DNA of 15,538 bases from DASYSL01 sp036003365 (GCA_036003365.1 DASYSL010000151.1:1-15538), one strand, 5' to 3'; positions 1 through 7,547 are shown, numbered from the stretch's first letter. Notes: generated by a model not told the origin, from the sequence alone. Made by a program: numbers and translations.

Positions 1-309
1 CAGTCGACGGCCGCCGACTACGCGCCGGTGCCGGGAATGGAACTCGGCATCCTGTCGTCGAATCCGGCTCGAGGAATGGCCACCATCGCCTTCACGCTGC
101 CGCGCGGCGAGGACGTGAACCTCGCGGTCTTCGATCTCAAAGGCCGCCTGGTGAGCGGGCTCGTGGCCGGAGCGCAGTCGGCCGGCGCGCACACGGTGCA
201 GTGGAACGGCAAGGATCTCTTCGGCCACGTCATGCCGAGCGGCGTCTATCTCTGCCAGCTGCGCACGCTGAGCGGGCGCATGAGCGAGCACATCGTGCTC
301 GTGCACTGA
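1..309 (+). CDS. C-terminal part of a secreted protein with FlgD-like/T9SS-type Ig domain (5' truncated)
   Basis: The reading frame is open from the first base, so the start lies outside the window; 102 residues are visible. They match the C-terminal domain common at the ends of secreted proteins in FCB-group bacteria: an SSNPARG entry motif (compare NPFNP), an IAFTLPRGEDVNLAVFDLKG strand pair, AGAHTVQWNGKDLFG (compare the WDG.D..G turn), and MPSGVYLCQL before the final VLVH. In that family the domain is an Ig-like FlgD fold or a type IX secretion sorting domain fused to enzymes, peptidases or adhesins. The catalytic or binding part of this protein cannot be inferred. A strong intrinsic terminator follows 25 bases after the stop. 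The domain call is solid. Whether it is a true sorting signal here is inference. Confidence 0.85.
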   Translation, partial: QSTAADYAPVPGMELGILSSNPARGMATIAFTLPRGEDVNLAVFDLKGRLVSGLVAGAQSAGAHTVQWNGKDLFGHVMPSGVYLCQLRTLSGRMSEHIVLVH

Positions 310-333
310 TCGTCACACTTACACTTGCCGCAA

Positions 334-376
334 AGGGCGCCACGAGCCTAGGCTCGAATGGCGCCCTCCTCTTTTT
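334..376 (+). terminator. Rho-independent terminator after the FlgD-domain gene
   Basis: A 9-bp outer stem (AGGGCGCCA at 334-342 with TGGCGCCCT at 359-367) encloses a 6-bp inner stem (CGAGCC 343-348 with GGCTCG 351-356), with an unpaired AA at 357-358 and a tiny loop. CTC and a T-run (372-376) follow. This is a classic intrinsic terminator on the plus strand. It ends only 24 bases before the next start codon, so the downstream gene must either use a promoter overlapping the hairpin or depend on readthrough. Confidence 0.85.
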
Positions 377-400
377 CTCCGCTCCCGCGGATGAACAAGC

Positions 401-1234
401 ATGTTCCATGTGGCTCTGGTTCTTGCCGCAACCTTCGTTCCAGGCCCCGTCTCAGGCTCGTCGGATCACGGCTATCAGATCGTCGAGATCACGGGAAACG
501 CGGGCGCACCTTTCTCGTGGGCGGAAGCGGACGCCTTCGCGCGGGCCCAGGTCGTGGCGGGGCATCGCGGACATCTCCTGACGCTCGAGACACGCGCGGA
601 ATACGAATCGCCACTCGTCCCCCAAGTGGGTTACCTGGCCGCAGCGCGCTCGAGCGACGGCTCGTTTCGCTGGACCAACGGACCTTTGGCGGGTACTGAG
701 GTCTCGTTCTTCGCTCCATTGCTCGCGTGTGAGGAGACTTCGCGGCTCTGTCTTTCGCCCTCCAGCTATGAAGGAGTGCCGGAGGTCTCGCATCTCCCAA
801 GTCCCCTGCCCGACTGCGGATGCCCGCCGAGCTTCGTGGTCGAGTACGAGCCCGACATCGTGGCACCGCGTGTCACGGTGCTGTCCCCCGACGCCGGCGA
901 TCTCGTCGTCGCGGACGGCAGCGCGGTCACGATCCTGAGCTGGATCGCGACCGACAACGAAGGCGTGACCGATCTCGATCTCGCGCTCTCGCGCTCCGGA
1001 CCCGACGGCCCCTACGAGACGCTGGCCACGCACGTGCCCAACACCGGCCGCTACGTGTGGCTCGCGGACGGTCCAGGGGTCGAGGGCGCGGCCTATTTGC
1101 GCGTGACCGCACGCGACGAGGCGGGCAACCTGGGCGAAGCCAAGAGCAACTCGGGATTCTCGATCCTGGTGAGCCTGCCTGCGCTTTCGGCCACGTGGGG
1201 CCGCATCAAGGCGCTCTATCGCGTGAGCAGGTAG
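401..1234 (+). CDS. Secreted C-type-lectin-like protein with Ig-like domain
   Basis: The protein has 277 residues. The start is fixed by an in-frame TGA at 392-394, leaving ATG 401 as the first usable codon. No clear Shine-Dalgarno precedes it. Residues 1-20 are a short hydrophobic, signal-peptide-like stretch. Residues ~24-150 look like a bacterial C-type-lectin fold: SWAEADAFARAQ, GHRGHLLTLETRAEYE, a FRWTNGPLAG strand, paired cysteines (LACEETSRLC, LPDCGCPP), and a closing FVVEYEPD like the usual end of that domain. Residues ~152-262 form an Ig/fibronectin-like beta domain (VTVLSPDAGD, SWIATDNEG, YLRVTARDEAGN). The protein ends in an ATWGRIKALYR tail. A carbohydrate- or surface-binding extracellular role is likely, but the ligand is unknown. 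Its 3' end overlaps the convergent DUF2891 gene by 19 bases. Confidence 0.8.
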   Translation: MFHVALVLAATFVPGPVSGSSDHGYQIVEITGNAGAPFSWAEADAFARAQVVAGHRGHLLTLETRAEYESPLVPQVGYLAAARSSDGSFRWTNGPLAGTEVSFFAPLLACEETSRLCLSPSSYEGVPEVSHLPSPLPDCGCPPSFVVEYEPDIVAPRVTVLSPDAGDLVVADGSAVTILSWIATDNEGVTDLDLALSRSGPDGPYETLATHVPNTGRYVWLADGPGVEGAAYLRVTARDEAGNLGEAKSNSGFSILVSLPALSATWGRIKALYRVSR

Positions 1235-2202
1235 ACGGCGAAGCTCCCGAGCCAGTGCGCGCCCATGAAATGCTCGGAGAGGCACGCGGCGAGTCCCGCC
1301 TTGCGGTGGGCTCGCCCGGCCTCGGCGAGAATCTCCTTGCGTGGTCCAGGAGGGAGCGCCTCGGTGATCGCCTCCAGCATCCACGCGCGGCTCAGATTGA
1401 GTCCGTCCCAGTGCGAGAGCTTGCCGTCGGCGCGATCGATGGCCTGAACGGGCGCGAGCCACGCACGCGCCCGTTCGCTCTCGAGGTCGGGCAGGAAACC
1501 GTCGAGCCAGGACGCGAAACTCCGCGGCTCGAGCACACGCCGCATCACGTCCGCCTCGGCGAGAATCGGCGACAGGAAATCGGCAGCCGAAAGATCGTAG
1601 GCGATGGGCGCGACCCGGTCGGCTTCGTAGAAGCGGCGGGCGAGCGCGGCGAGGCGCGCGGCGTACGCGGCGTCCTTCACGCGCGCGGCCCAATCCCACG
1701 CCAAGCCGAGCGCGAAAGCGGTCTGCGAGTGCTCGCCGCTGCGCACCGGAACGCTCAGCTTCTCCCAGCCGGCAAGCAGGCGTTCCGCCGCCAGCGACTC
1801 GAGCGGTGCCATCGCCCGGCGCATGGCGCCGTCGAGCTCGGCTGCCAGCTCCAGGACCCACGCCAGACCATACGGACGCTCGAAGCCCTCGTGGCCCGGA
1901 GCGCACATATACTCGACCTCCGCCTGAAGATTCTCCGCCGTGAGCGAGCGCGCGAGCCAGGCGCGAGCCGCCGGCGCATGGGGCGCATGGGGCTCGATCC
2001 GGATGAGCCGGGCCAGGCACCAGTGGCTGTGCACGGAAGAGTGCCAATCGAAGCTGCCATGGAACGCCGGGTGCAGCATGCGCGGAGGGCGGGCGTCTTG
2101 ATCGCTCGCCAGCGCGTGCACGATTTGATTCGGGTACGGGCGATCGAGCGCGGCGAGCGCTTGCGCGGCAATGGCCGCGAAAAGATCGCCGTTCTCGCTC
2201 AA
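1216..2202 (-). CDS. DUF2891 family protein
   Basis: The protein has 328 residues, which fits DUF2891. Hallmark segments are HPAFHGSFDWHSSVHSHW (residues 44-61, rich in invariant His/Trp), GFERPYGLAW (~106-115), SGEHSQTAFALGLAWDW (~155-171) and YDLSAADFLSP (~202-212). The last third is LSHWDGLNLSRAWML and ends in SEHFMGAHWLGSF. The pattern of paired helices with conserved aromatic and acidic residues suggests an alpha/alpha-barrel-like fold, but no activity is established for the family. The chosen start is TTG at 2202, whose TTGA overlaps the stop of the upstream small membrane protein and gives the expected N-terminus. Longer frames upstream merely read through that gene. It is the last gene of the hemA-side string and ends inside the convergent lectin-like gene, with no terminator visible. 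Confidence 0.85.
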   Translation of the reverse strand: MSENGDLFAAIAAQALAALDRPYPNQIVHALASDQDARPPRMLHPAFHGSFDWHSSVHSHWCLARLIRIEPHAPHAPAARAWLARSLTAENLQAEVEYMCAPGHEGFERPYGLAWVLELAAELDGAMRRAMAPLESLAAERLLAGWEKLSVPVRSGEHSQTAFALGLAWDWAARVKDAAYAARLAALARRFYEADRVAPIAYDLSAADFLSPILAEADVMRRVLEPRSFASWLDGFLPDLESERARAWLAPVQAIDRADGKLSHWDGLNLSRAWMLEAITEALPPGPRKEILAEAGRAHRKAGLAACLSEHFMGAHWLGSFAVYLLTR

Positions 2203-2525
2203 GGAAGCTTGGGGAGCTCGGGCTCGATGGGCGTGGCGAGCGCCTTCCTCTTGCGCGTGACGAACCACACGGCTGCGGTCCACGTCGGCAGGAGGTTGAG
2301 ACCGGGCACCAGCTCGGCGATCACCGTGGGCAAGAAGGCCGGATGCCAGCCGAGAAGACGGATCATCACGATGCCCACGATCACGTCGACCACGTCGTCG
2401 ATCGCCGTGGGGACGATGGCGGCGAGCAAAGGCAAGAAGACCCACTGCAGCACGTCGGCCGCCATCGCGATGCCGAGCGCTAGCTTACGGTGCCGATAGG
2501 CTCGTGAAGTGACCATCTCGTTCAT
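2199..2525 (-). CDS. Small integral membrane protein, unknown function
   Basis: The protein has 108 residues and starts at an ATG whose ATGA overlaps the hemA stop codon, so it is translationally coupled to hemA. Three hydrophobic segments are visible: residues ~15-37 (ALGIAMAADVLQWVFLPLLA), ~42-58 (AIDDVVDVIVGIVMIRLLG) and ~64-88. The loop contains WHPAFLPTVIAELVPG followed by LNLLPTWTAAVW, and a basic VTRKRK marks the cytoplasmic side. The run of conserved-looking Pro, Trp and Asp residues resembles widespread small inner-membrane proteins of unknown role. I do not recognise a named family with certainty. Its stop overlaps the TTG start of the DUF2891 gene. A link to heme synthesis is suggested by position only. 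Confidence 0.75.
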   Translation of the reverse strand: MNEMVTSRAYRHRKLALGIAMAADVLQWVFLPLLAAIVPTAIDDVVDVIVGIVMIRLLGWHPAFLPTVIAELVPGLNLLPTWTAAVWFVTRKRKALATPIEPELPKLP

Positions 2526-3856
2526 GATCGAGGCTCCGCCTGCTTGGTTTCGTCCGCCGGCTCTTCGAGGGGCGTCGCGTCGGCAGGCGACGCATCCTCG
2601 AGCTTGAACAGATAGCGCAGCCCCGCGGCCAAGGCCGAGCAGCGCTCCGCCTCGCCGGCGTTTCGGATTTGCGAGGTGGGATCGTGCAGGATCTTCTGCA
2701 CGAGCTGGGCCGCGAACTGCTCGACCAGGCGGCGATCGGCTTCCGACAAATGATCGAGCCGCGTGAGCAGCCGCTGCGTCTCCTGGTCGCGCAGACCTTC
2801 GAGCTTGGCGCGGAGCGCCACGATGGTGGGCACGACGTCGAGTCCCTCCCACCACTTCACGAAGCGCGCCGTCTCGTGCTCGACGATCTGGTCAGCGTGC
2901 TCGGCCTCGCGCGAGCGCCGCGCGAGATTGCCTTCCACCACGCGCCCGAGGTCGTCCACGTCGTACAGGAACACATTGTAGAGCTGACCCACTTCGGACT
3001 CGACGTTGCGCGGCACGGCGATGTCGATCACGAACACCGGGCGGTTCTTGCGCTCCCGCATGGCGCGCTCGAAGGCGGCGCGGCCCAGGATGGGCTCGGG
3101 GCTCGCCGCCTGCGTGATCACGATGTCGCTGGCCGCGAGTGCGGCGCCGATCTCGTCCATTCCCACCGCCCGGGCGTGGAACGAAGCGGCGAGCGCCTCC
3201 GCCGTGTCGCGCGTGCGGTTGGCGATCACGATGTCGCGCACGCCGGCTTCATAGAGATGGCGGAGCGAGAGCTCGGCCATCTCGCCCGCGCCCACCACGA
3301 GCGCGTGGCGGCCAGAAAGAGCGCCGAAGATCTTCTTCGCCAGCTCGACCGCCGCCGAGGACACCGAAACCGCGCAGGCGCCGATGGCCGTCTCGGTGCG
3401 CACGCGCTTGCCGGTCTCGAGCGCGTGCGTGAACAGCCGGTCGAGCACGATGCCGGTGCGGCCGGTCTCGTGCGCGGCGCGATAGGCGTCCTTCACCTGT
3501 CCGAGGATCTGCGGCTCGCCGACGACGAGCGAGTCGAGGCTCGATGCCACGCGCAACAGATGCCTCGCTGCCGCCGGACCATGCTGGTGGTAGACCGATT
3601 CGCCCAGCTCCACGCCCGCGGCGCGCGCGCGATCGGCGAGCGCCAGCTCGAGCGAGTGGCGGCCGGCGTGATACGAGTGCGCGGCGGCGTACAGCTCGGT
3701 GCGGTTGCAGGTCGAGAGCACCGCCACCTCGGCGATCGCGGGCAGGGCCGCGATCTCGGCGAGGAAATGTCCGTAGTCCTCGCGCGCGACCGCGATCTTC
3801 TCGCGCACGTCGAGCGGTGCGGTCTTGTGGCTCAGGCCGGCGAGGCAGATCTGCAT
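2522..3856 (-). CDS. hemA: Glutamyl-tRNA reductase
   Basis: This cytosolic enzyme reduces glutamyl-tRNA(Glu) to glutamate-1-semialdehyde with NADPH, the first committed step of C5-pathway heme/tetrapyrrole synthesis. The 444-residue length is normal. The N-terminal catalytic domain begins GLSHKTAPLDVREK (7-20) and carries the active-site nucleophile Cys50 in LSTCNRTELYA. SSLDSLVVGEPQILGQVK (106-122) is the family signature. The NADPH-binding Rossmann motif VVGAGEMAEL lies at ~187-196, followed by IANRT. VIDIAVPRNVESEV and YDVDDL mark the rest of that domain, and a helical dimerisation domain follows. A GAGGGG Shine-Dalgarno lies about 4 bases before ATG 3856. A CcsA/HemX-type gene lies 19 bases upstream, an arrangement common in bacteria. 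The last ~25 residues are an acidic, probably disordered tail. No frame damage is seen. Confidence 0.98.
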   Translation of the reverse strand: MQICLAGLSHKTAPLDVREKIAVAREDYGHFLAEIAALPAIAEVAVLSTCNRTELYAAAHSYHAGRHSLELALADRARAAGVELGESVYHQHGPAAARHLLRVASSLDSLVVGEPQILGQVKDAYRAAHETGRTGIVLDRLFTHALETGKRVRTETAIGACAVSVSSAAVELAKKIFGALSGRHALVVGAGEMAELSLRHLYEAGVRDIVIANRTRDTAEALAASFHARAVGMDEIGAALAASDIVITQAASPEPILGRAAFERAMRERKNRPVFVIDIAVPRNVESEVGQLYNVFLYDVDDLGRVVEGNLARRSREAEHADQIVEHETARFVKWWEGLDVVPTIVALRAKLEGLRDQETQRLLTRLDHLSEADRRLVEQFAAQLVQKILHDPTSQIRNAGEAERCSALAAGLRYLFKLEDASPADATPLEEPADETKQAEPRS

Positions 3857-3875
3857 CTAGCCCCTCACCGCGCGG

Positions 3876-4718
3876 CTAGAACACATGGCGCCCCCAACCG
3901 AGGAGATAGTTGGTGCCGAGGAGCGTGAAGATGCTGGCCACGAAGCCGATGGCGCTGAGCCAGGCGGCGCGCACGCCGCGCCAGCCGGCGCCGTTTCGGG
4001 CCACGAGATAGAACGCGTACACCGCCCAGGTGAGAAGCGCCCAGATGCCTTTGGGCTCCCAGATCCACAGCACGTCCCACTCCTGCTTCGCCCACACCAT
4101 GCCGGCGACGATGCTCGCGGTCAGCAGCGTGAGCCCCGAGATGACCGTGCGATGGCCGAGTGCGTCGAGATCTTCGAGCGAAGGCAGGCGCGCCGCCAGA
4201 CGCCCGAGCCGCTTGTGCGCGATCTGATCGTGCAACACCAGGTAGAGAATGCCGGCGCAGCACGCCACCGAGAGTGCCGAGTAGCCGAGGAACGCGGCCA
4301 GCGCATGGAACGCGAACAGAGGATTCTTGAGAATCGGCTGCACGTCGGCCGGTGCCGTGAGGCCCGAGATCCCGGCCAGCGCGCACAGGGCGCCAAAGGG
4401 CACGAGCAGCGTGCCCACGGCCGGGCGCTCCGGCGCGCGCACGAGCAGCAGATACACGAAAAAGACGAGCCAGCCGTAGGTGAAGAGCGACTCGAGCGGC
4501 GAGGACAGGGGCACCGTGCCGAGTTGCACCGAGCGCGCCACGATGGCGCTTGTCATGCAGATGGTGGCGACGGCGAGCAGGATCCGCCCCGTGCGCTCGG
4601 CCGCGGCGGCTTCGGGATCGAAAAAGGCGCGCAGCGTGAGAACGCCCGCCACCAAGGCGAAGGCCGCGCCCAGCCAGCCAGCGATGCGGATGACGAGATC
4701 GAGCGCGCTCAGGGGCAA
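3876..4718 (-). CDS. ccsA: CcsA/ResC/HemX-type cytochrome c assembly membrane protein
   Basis: The protein has 280 residues and about eight hydrophobic segments, matching the cytochrome c assembly family (PF01578). The tryptophan-rich WWD segment is at 214-231: W214, W218, W220, then EPKG, W226 and W231. Candidate flanking heme-ligand histidines are H139 (FHALAAFLGYSA) and H278 in the closing LLGTNYLLGWGRHVF. Family members either bring heme to apocytochrome c in system II (CcsA/ResC) or, when next to hemA, act as HemX/YpjD-like proteins that influence glutamyl-tRNA reductase. The WWD here deviates from WD.KE.W: the Asp is E221 and the Glu is G224, which leaves HemX-like function possible. 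No CcsB/ResB is in the window. The TTG start abuts a GGAGG with no spacer, so the true start may be slightly different. No ATG or GTG lies between TTG 4718 and the upstream in-frame stop at 4764-4766. Confidence 0.85.
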   Translation of the reverse strand: MPLSALDLVIRIAGWLGAAFALVAGVLTLRAFFDPEAAAAERTGRILLAVATICMTSAIVARSVQLGTVPLSSPLESLFTYGWLVFFVYLLLVRAPERPAVGTLLVPFGALCALAGISGLTAPADVQPILKNPLFAFHALAAFLGYSALSVACCAGILYLVLHDQIAHKRLGRLAARLPSLEDLDALGHRTVISGLTLLTASIVAGMVWAKQEWDVLWIWEPKGIWALLTWAVYAFYLVARNGAGWRGVRAAWLSAIGFVASIFTLLGTNYLLGWGRHVF

Positions 4719-4723
4719 CCTCC
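4719..4723 (-). promoter_or_regulatory. Shine-Dalgarno GGAGG directly abutting the ccsA TTG codon
   Basis: On the minus strand GGAGG (4723-4719) is followed immediately by TTG 4718-4716. Spacing of 0 is too short for efficient initiation at that TTG. CTG at 4712 would be spaced 6 bases from it. The N-terminus of the CcsA-like protein is therefore uncertain by two residues. Confidence 0.5.
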
Positions 4724-4777
4724 GGAGGGAACAATCACTTGGCGGAAGGATGCCAGATGGGTGCTACGAGCCACAAC

Positions 4778-6139
4778 CTATCCGCCGGGAAGGAGTGTGC
4801 CCCAGGCCGCCCCGATCTCGCCGCTGCCACGCGTCGTGAGCCAGGCGGCGAGCACGAGCGCCACGGCGCACAGGACCCAGGCCCAGGCTTGCTTCAGGCG
4901 CAGCGCGGTGGTGACGGGCCGCGGCGCATCCGCCTCGGCGCCTTCCAGGAACAGAACGCGGGCGAGCCGCGCCGTGGCTGCCCAGGGCAGGAGGGCGGCG
5001 ATCGCCAGACACACCGTCCACGACACGGGATCGCCGCCCGTGGCGGCGAGCGCCGGCCGCCACACGAAGCGCGCGCTCCCGGGAAACCCGGCAGCGAACG
5101 CCATCGCGGCGAGCCACACGATGGCGGTGATCGGGTGCGAGCGGCCCTGGCCCTGAAGTCGCTCGAAATCGGTCGGCCGGCCGGCGGCATGCCACGCGCC
5201 GAGCGCGAGCCACAGCGGCACCACCGAGATCGCGTGCACGGCGGCGGCGGTCACCCACGGCCCGGCGTCGCCGGGATGACCGCACAAGGACGGCAGGATC
5301 TCGGCACTCTGCGCCACGGTGAGATAAGCGGTGAGACGCGCGGCATCGCGCTGGACGAGCGCCACGCTTCCCGCCACCGCCGCAGTGAGGAACGACACGG
5401 CGAAGAGGCCGCCGCGCCAGTTCACCGCCATGGCGCCGAAGGCCGGCTCGAAGGCGAAGAGCACGCGCGCGAGCGCCAGGGAGGCGGCGAGCGGCGCGGC
5501 GACGGCGAGCACGAGTGCCGCCGGACGCGTCGCCGAGCCCAGCCCGTCGGGGGCCCAGTAATGAAATGGTACCCAGGCGCCGGCGAGCGCCAGGCCCGCG
5601 AGCAGGATGCGCACCGCGGTGAGCGACGCCACCTCGGAGTCGGCGCGGGTGCCGAGGAGAGAGCCGGCTTCGAGCACGTGCGTGGTGCCCGCGAGGCCCA
5701 CGAGGAGAGCCGCGGCGAGGAGCAGCGCGAGACCGGCCGCCGCACCCAGCCCCTGCGTCTTGACCGCGGCTTCGAGGCGCTCCGGTCCCCCGCCCTGGCC
5801 GACCGCGGCGGCGGCGAGGATCCAGCCCGCCGACCACAAGAGTGCGGCGATACCGAAGTCGAGCACCGAAGCAGCCGCTCCCCACGCGCCGCCGGCAAGG
5901 GCGGCGAGCACGAGTGCCCTGCCGGCGTCGGTGCCGACCCCGGGCGCCCACGCCAGCAGCGCTCCGCTCGCCACGGCGACCGAGAGCGCCAGGAAATAGA
6001 ACGCGCTCGGACCATCGAGCGCCCACTCGCCGCCCGCGCCGAGATGCACCGGCCACGCGGCGAGTCGCGTCCACGTGACGACGGCGGCCGCAAGCCCGAG
6101 CCCGGCCAGCACGCGGTCCCAGGCGAGGCGTTGGGTCAC
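4778..6139 (-). CDS. NuoN-like complex I antiporter subunit, charge-depleted
   Basis: The protein has 453 residues (NuoN is usually ~480) with about 13 hydrophobic segments. It aligns by eye with NuoN: EAAVKTQGLGAA (123-134) with the NuoN E..IKY segment, WVPFHYWAPD (189-198) with the invariant VPFHFWAPD, RDAARLTAYLTVAQSAEIL (264-282) with KRLLAYSSISHLGYLL, and HPITAIVWLAAMAFAAGFPG (335-354) with the P.L......LSLAGIP segment. In complex I this subunit is one of three proton-translocating antiporter modules. Here the TM5 Glu region reads LWSAGWIL, the TM7 Lys aligns with P216, the TM8 Lys with A267, and the later GKF lysine with a FVWRP stretch. It is therefore unlikely to pump by the usual mechanism. 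The start is GTG 6139, overlapping the NuoM-like stop as GTGA. It is last in the cluster, and the ccsA-like gene begins 59 bases downstream. Homology is well supported; function is not. Confidence 0.75.
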   Translation of the reverse strand: MTQRLAWDRVLAGLGLAAAVVTWTRLAAWPVHLGAGGEWALDGPSAFYFLALSVAVASGALLAWAPGVGTDAGRALVLAALAGGAWGAAASVLDFGIAALLWSAGWILAAAAVGQGGGPERLEAAVKTQGLGAAAGLALLLAAALLVGLAGTTHVLEAGSLLGTRADSEVASLTAVRILLAGLALAGAWVPFHYWAPDGLGSATRPAALVLAVAAPLAASLALARVLFAFEPAFGAMAVNWRGGLFAVSFLTAAVAGSVALVQRDAARLTAYLTVAQSAEILPSLCGHPGDAGPWVTAAAVHAISVVPLWLALGAWHAAGRPTDFERLQGQGRSHPITAIVWLAAMAFAAGFPGSARFVWRPALAATGGDPVSWTVCLAIAALLPWAATARLARVLFLEGAEADAPRPVTTALRLKQAWAWVLCAVALVLAAWLTTRGSGEIGAAWGTLLPGG

Positions 6140-7305
6140 GGCTCGCCCGGGCGCGCGACCAGACTCCACGCGGCGGGTGCTGCCCACAGCGCGGGCACGA
6201 CGAGGGCGATCACCACGACCACGAACAGCGCCACCGTGAGCGCGACCTCGGGAGCGCGCATCTCGGGCGTCGGTCCGGCGGGCGCCGCCGAGCGGCCGCG
6301 CGCGATGCGCGTCGCGGCGAGAACGAGAGCCAGGGACGCGCCCAGCCAGCCCACGAGGCCGAGCACACACGCCAGACGCGCCGCACCACCGGCCGCGAGG
6401 GCCAGGCGAATCAAGGCGAAGGGCGCTTGCACGCTCGAGAGGACGGCGAGGAAGCAGGACGCGAGCACCGCCTGGCCGCGCACCACGGCGGCCCGCAGCA
6501 CGCCGTTGTAGGCGGCGAGATCGCCGACGTGCACGTATGAAGCGACGCGCCCAGCCACGAACACGAGGGCGGCGAATCCCGCCGTGCTGGCCCCGAGATG
6601 CGCCAGCGCGACCCCGCGATCCACGCCCGACTGGCTCGCCGGCGCCAGCGCGGCCACGAGCACGGCGAGCCCCGCCTGCACCGAGGCCCAAGCCGCGAGA
6701 CGGCGGAAGAGATTCTCGTCGGACGCGCTCGCGAGCCCCACGATCATGGCGCCGATGGCGACGAGCTCGGCGAGTGCGGTGGCGTCGAAGGCGCCCAAGG
6801 CGCCGGCCCCCGCCGCGGCCACCGGCACGCCGAGCAAGAGCCCGCCCGCGAGCAGAAGCCCGAACGTGCCGGGGGAGAGCGCTTCGGCGGCGCGCGCCCC
6901 GGGCGCGTGCACGGGCGGCAAGAGCGCGCGCAAGGAGCCCGCGAGCACGAGGAGCCACGGATTCCAGGCGAGCGCCGGCGCAAACGAGAGAAGAGCGCCG
7001 GGTGCCGCTTGCGCCACGGCGAGCGGCACGGCCGAGCGCGTTCCGCTCGGCGGGCGGCCGAGCCCGGCCAGGATGAACGCCGGCACGGCGACGATCCACC
7101 ACGCAGCGGCGATGCGCGCGCTCCACGCATCGTTCACGCTCGTTCCCAAAGCGAGAGCCACCGCCCACATGAGCGCCAACGCCAGCGCGAGCACGGGCAA
7201 GGCGCGCACGAGCCGCGCCCGCGCCGAGCGGCCGGGCGCCCACAGCTCGAGCAGCAGGGCTTGAAGGGTCACCGCGAGGGCGAGGGCCAGCCAGGCCGAT
7301 CGCAT
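6136..7305 (-). CDS. NuoM-like complex I antiporter subunit, shortened and charge-depleted
   Basis: The protein has 389 residues (NuoM is usually ~500). Recognisable parts are LLPPVHAPGARAAEALSPGT and LLLAGGLLLG (128-159) against VPLFPFHTWLPDAH...APT...LAGVLLKLG, LFRRLAAWASVQAGLAVLV (199-217) against KRLIAYSSVSHMGFVLL, ALAHLGASTAGFAALVFVAG (233-252) against MLSHGLS.AGLFLL.G, and a C-terminal EVALTVALFVVVVIALVVP (353-371). The last resembles the end of NuoM. The TM7 lysine falls on a leucine (~L158), the TM8 lysine appears to be Arg, and the His of the SHGLS segment is kept (H236). The N-terminal half, which normally carries the TM5 glutamate, is compressed and shows no equivalent. ATG 7305 shares its A with the upstream TGA (TGATG), indicating coupled translation. 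The NuoM assignment rests on motif order and gene position. Confidence 0.7.
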   Translation of the reverse strand: MRSAWLALALAVTLQALLLELWAPGRSARARLVRALPVLALALALMWAVALALGTSVNDAWSARIAAAWWIVAVPAFILAGLGRPPSGTRSAVPLAVAQAAPGALLSFAPALAWNPWLLVLAGSLRALLPPVHAPGARAAEALSPGTFGLLLAGGLLLGVPVAAAGAGALGAFDATALAELVAIGAMIVGLASASDENLFRRLAAWASVQAGLAVLVAALAPASQSGVDRGVALAHLGASTAGFAALVFVAGRVASYVHVGDLAAYNGVLRAAVVRGQAVLASCFLAVLSSVQAPFALIRLALAAGGAARLACVLGLVGWLGASLALVLAATRIARGRSAAPAGPTPEMRAPEVALTVALFVVVVIALVVPALWAAPAAWSLVARPGEP

Positions 7306-7544
7306 CAGGCGAAGAGACGCGCCAGGACGAGAAGCGCGATTCCCGTGAACACGAGGAGCAAATACTCGGTGAGCGAGCCGCTCTGCACGCGCGAGAGCGA
7401 CGAGCCCACGAGATAGGGCAAACGCGCCGCGCCGCCCGCGAGCCCGGTGAAGAGGATGCGGTCCACGGTGGCCGCGGCGCGCGAGACCACGAGCACGCCG
7501 CGCAGCGAGTAGCGGAGGATGAGCACCGGCTCCAGGCGCGGCAC
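7305..7544 (-). CDS. Stand-alone NuoL C-terminal stub
   Basis: The protein has 79 residues, starting at GTG 7544, six bases after the TPR gene's last coding base. It resembles only the extreme C-terminus of NuoL/NdhF: a basic-amphipathic start (LRYSLRGVLVVSRAAATVDR, compare the vD...iDg segment), a loop with LPYLVGSSLSR, then VQSGSLTEYLLLVF and IALLVLARL, which mirror QTG..R.YA.....G...LL that closes full-length NuoL. Full NuoL has ~600+ residues; the antiporter body and the lateral helix are missing here and are not hidden in another frame of the TPR gene. The piece sits precisely in the L slot between K and M. It probably forms one to two membrane helices. Either it is a maintained structural remnant or the fragment fulfils a docking role. 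Confidence 0.65.
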   Translation of the reverse strand: MPRLEPVLILRYSLRGVLVVSRAAATVDRILFTGLAGGAARLPYLVGSSLSRVQSGSLTEYLLLVFTGIALLVLARLFA

Positions 7545-7547
7545 CGG

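Noticed and set aside
391..393. ATG at 391 as start of the lectin-like protein
   Set aside because: It is in a different frame and its product ends at 699 without domains. In the correct frame a stop at 392-394 makes ATG 401 the first start.
820..2499. 559-residue plus-strand open frame across the lectin-like and DUF2891 genes
   Set aside because: It has no family-like content. It covers the opposite strand of DUF2891 and the small membrane gene, whose motifs are clear.
4719..4777. Promoter for ccsA-hemA in the gap after the NuoN-like gene
   Set aside because: TTGTGG is present on the minus strand, but no acceptable -10 box lies at the right spacing.
4739..6511. 590-residue open frame on the plus strand across the NuoN/NuoM-like genes
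   Set aside because: Its translation is Arg/Gly/Glu-rich low-complexity with no recognisable domain. It is a GC-driven shadow of the coherent membrane proteins on the minus strand.
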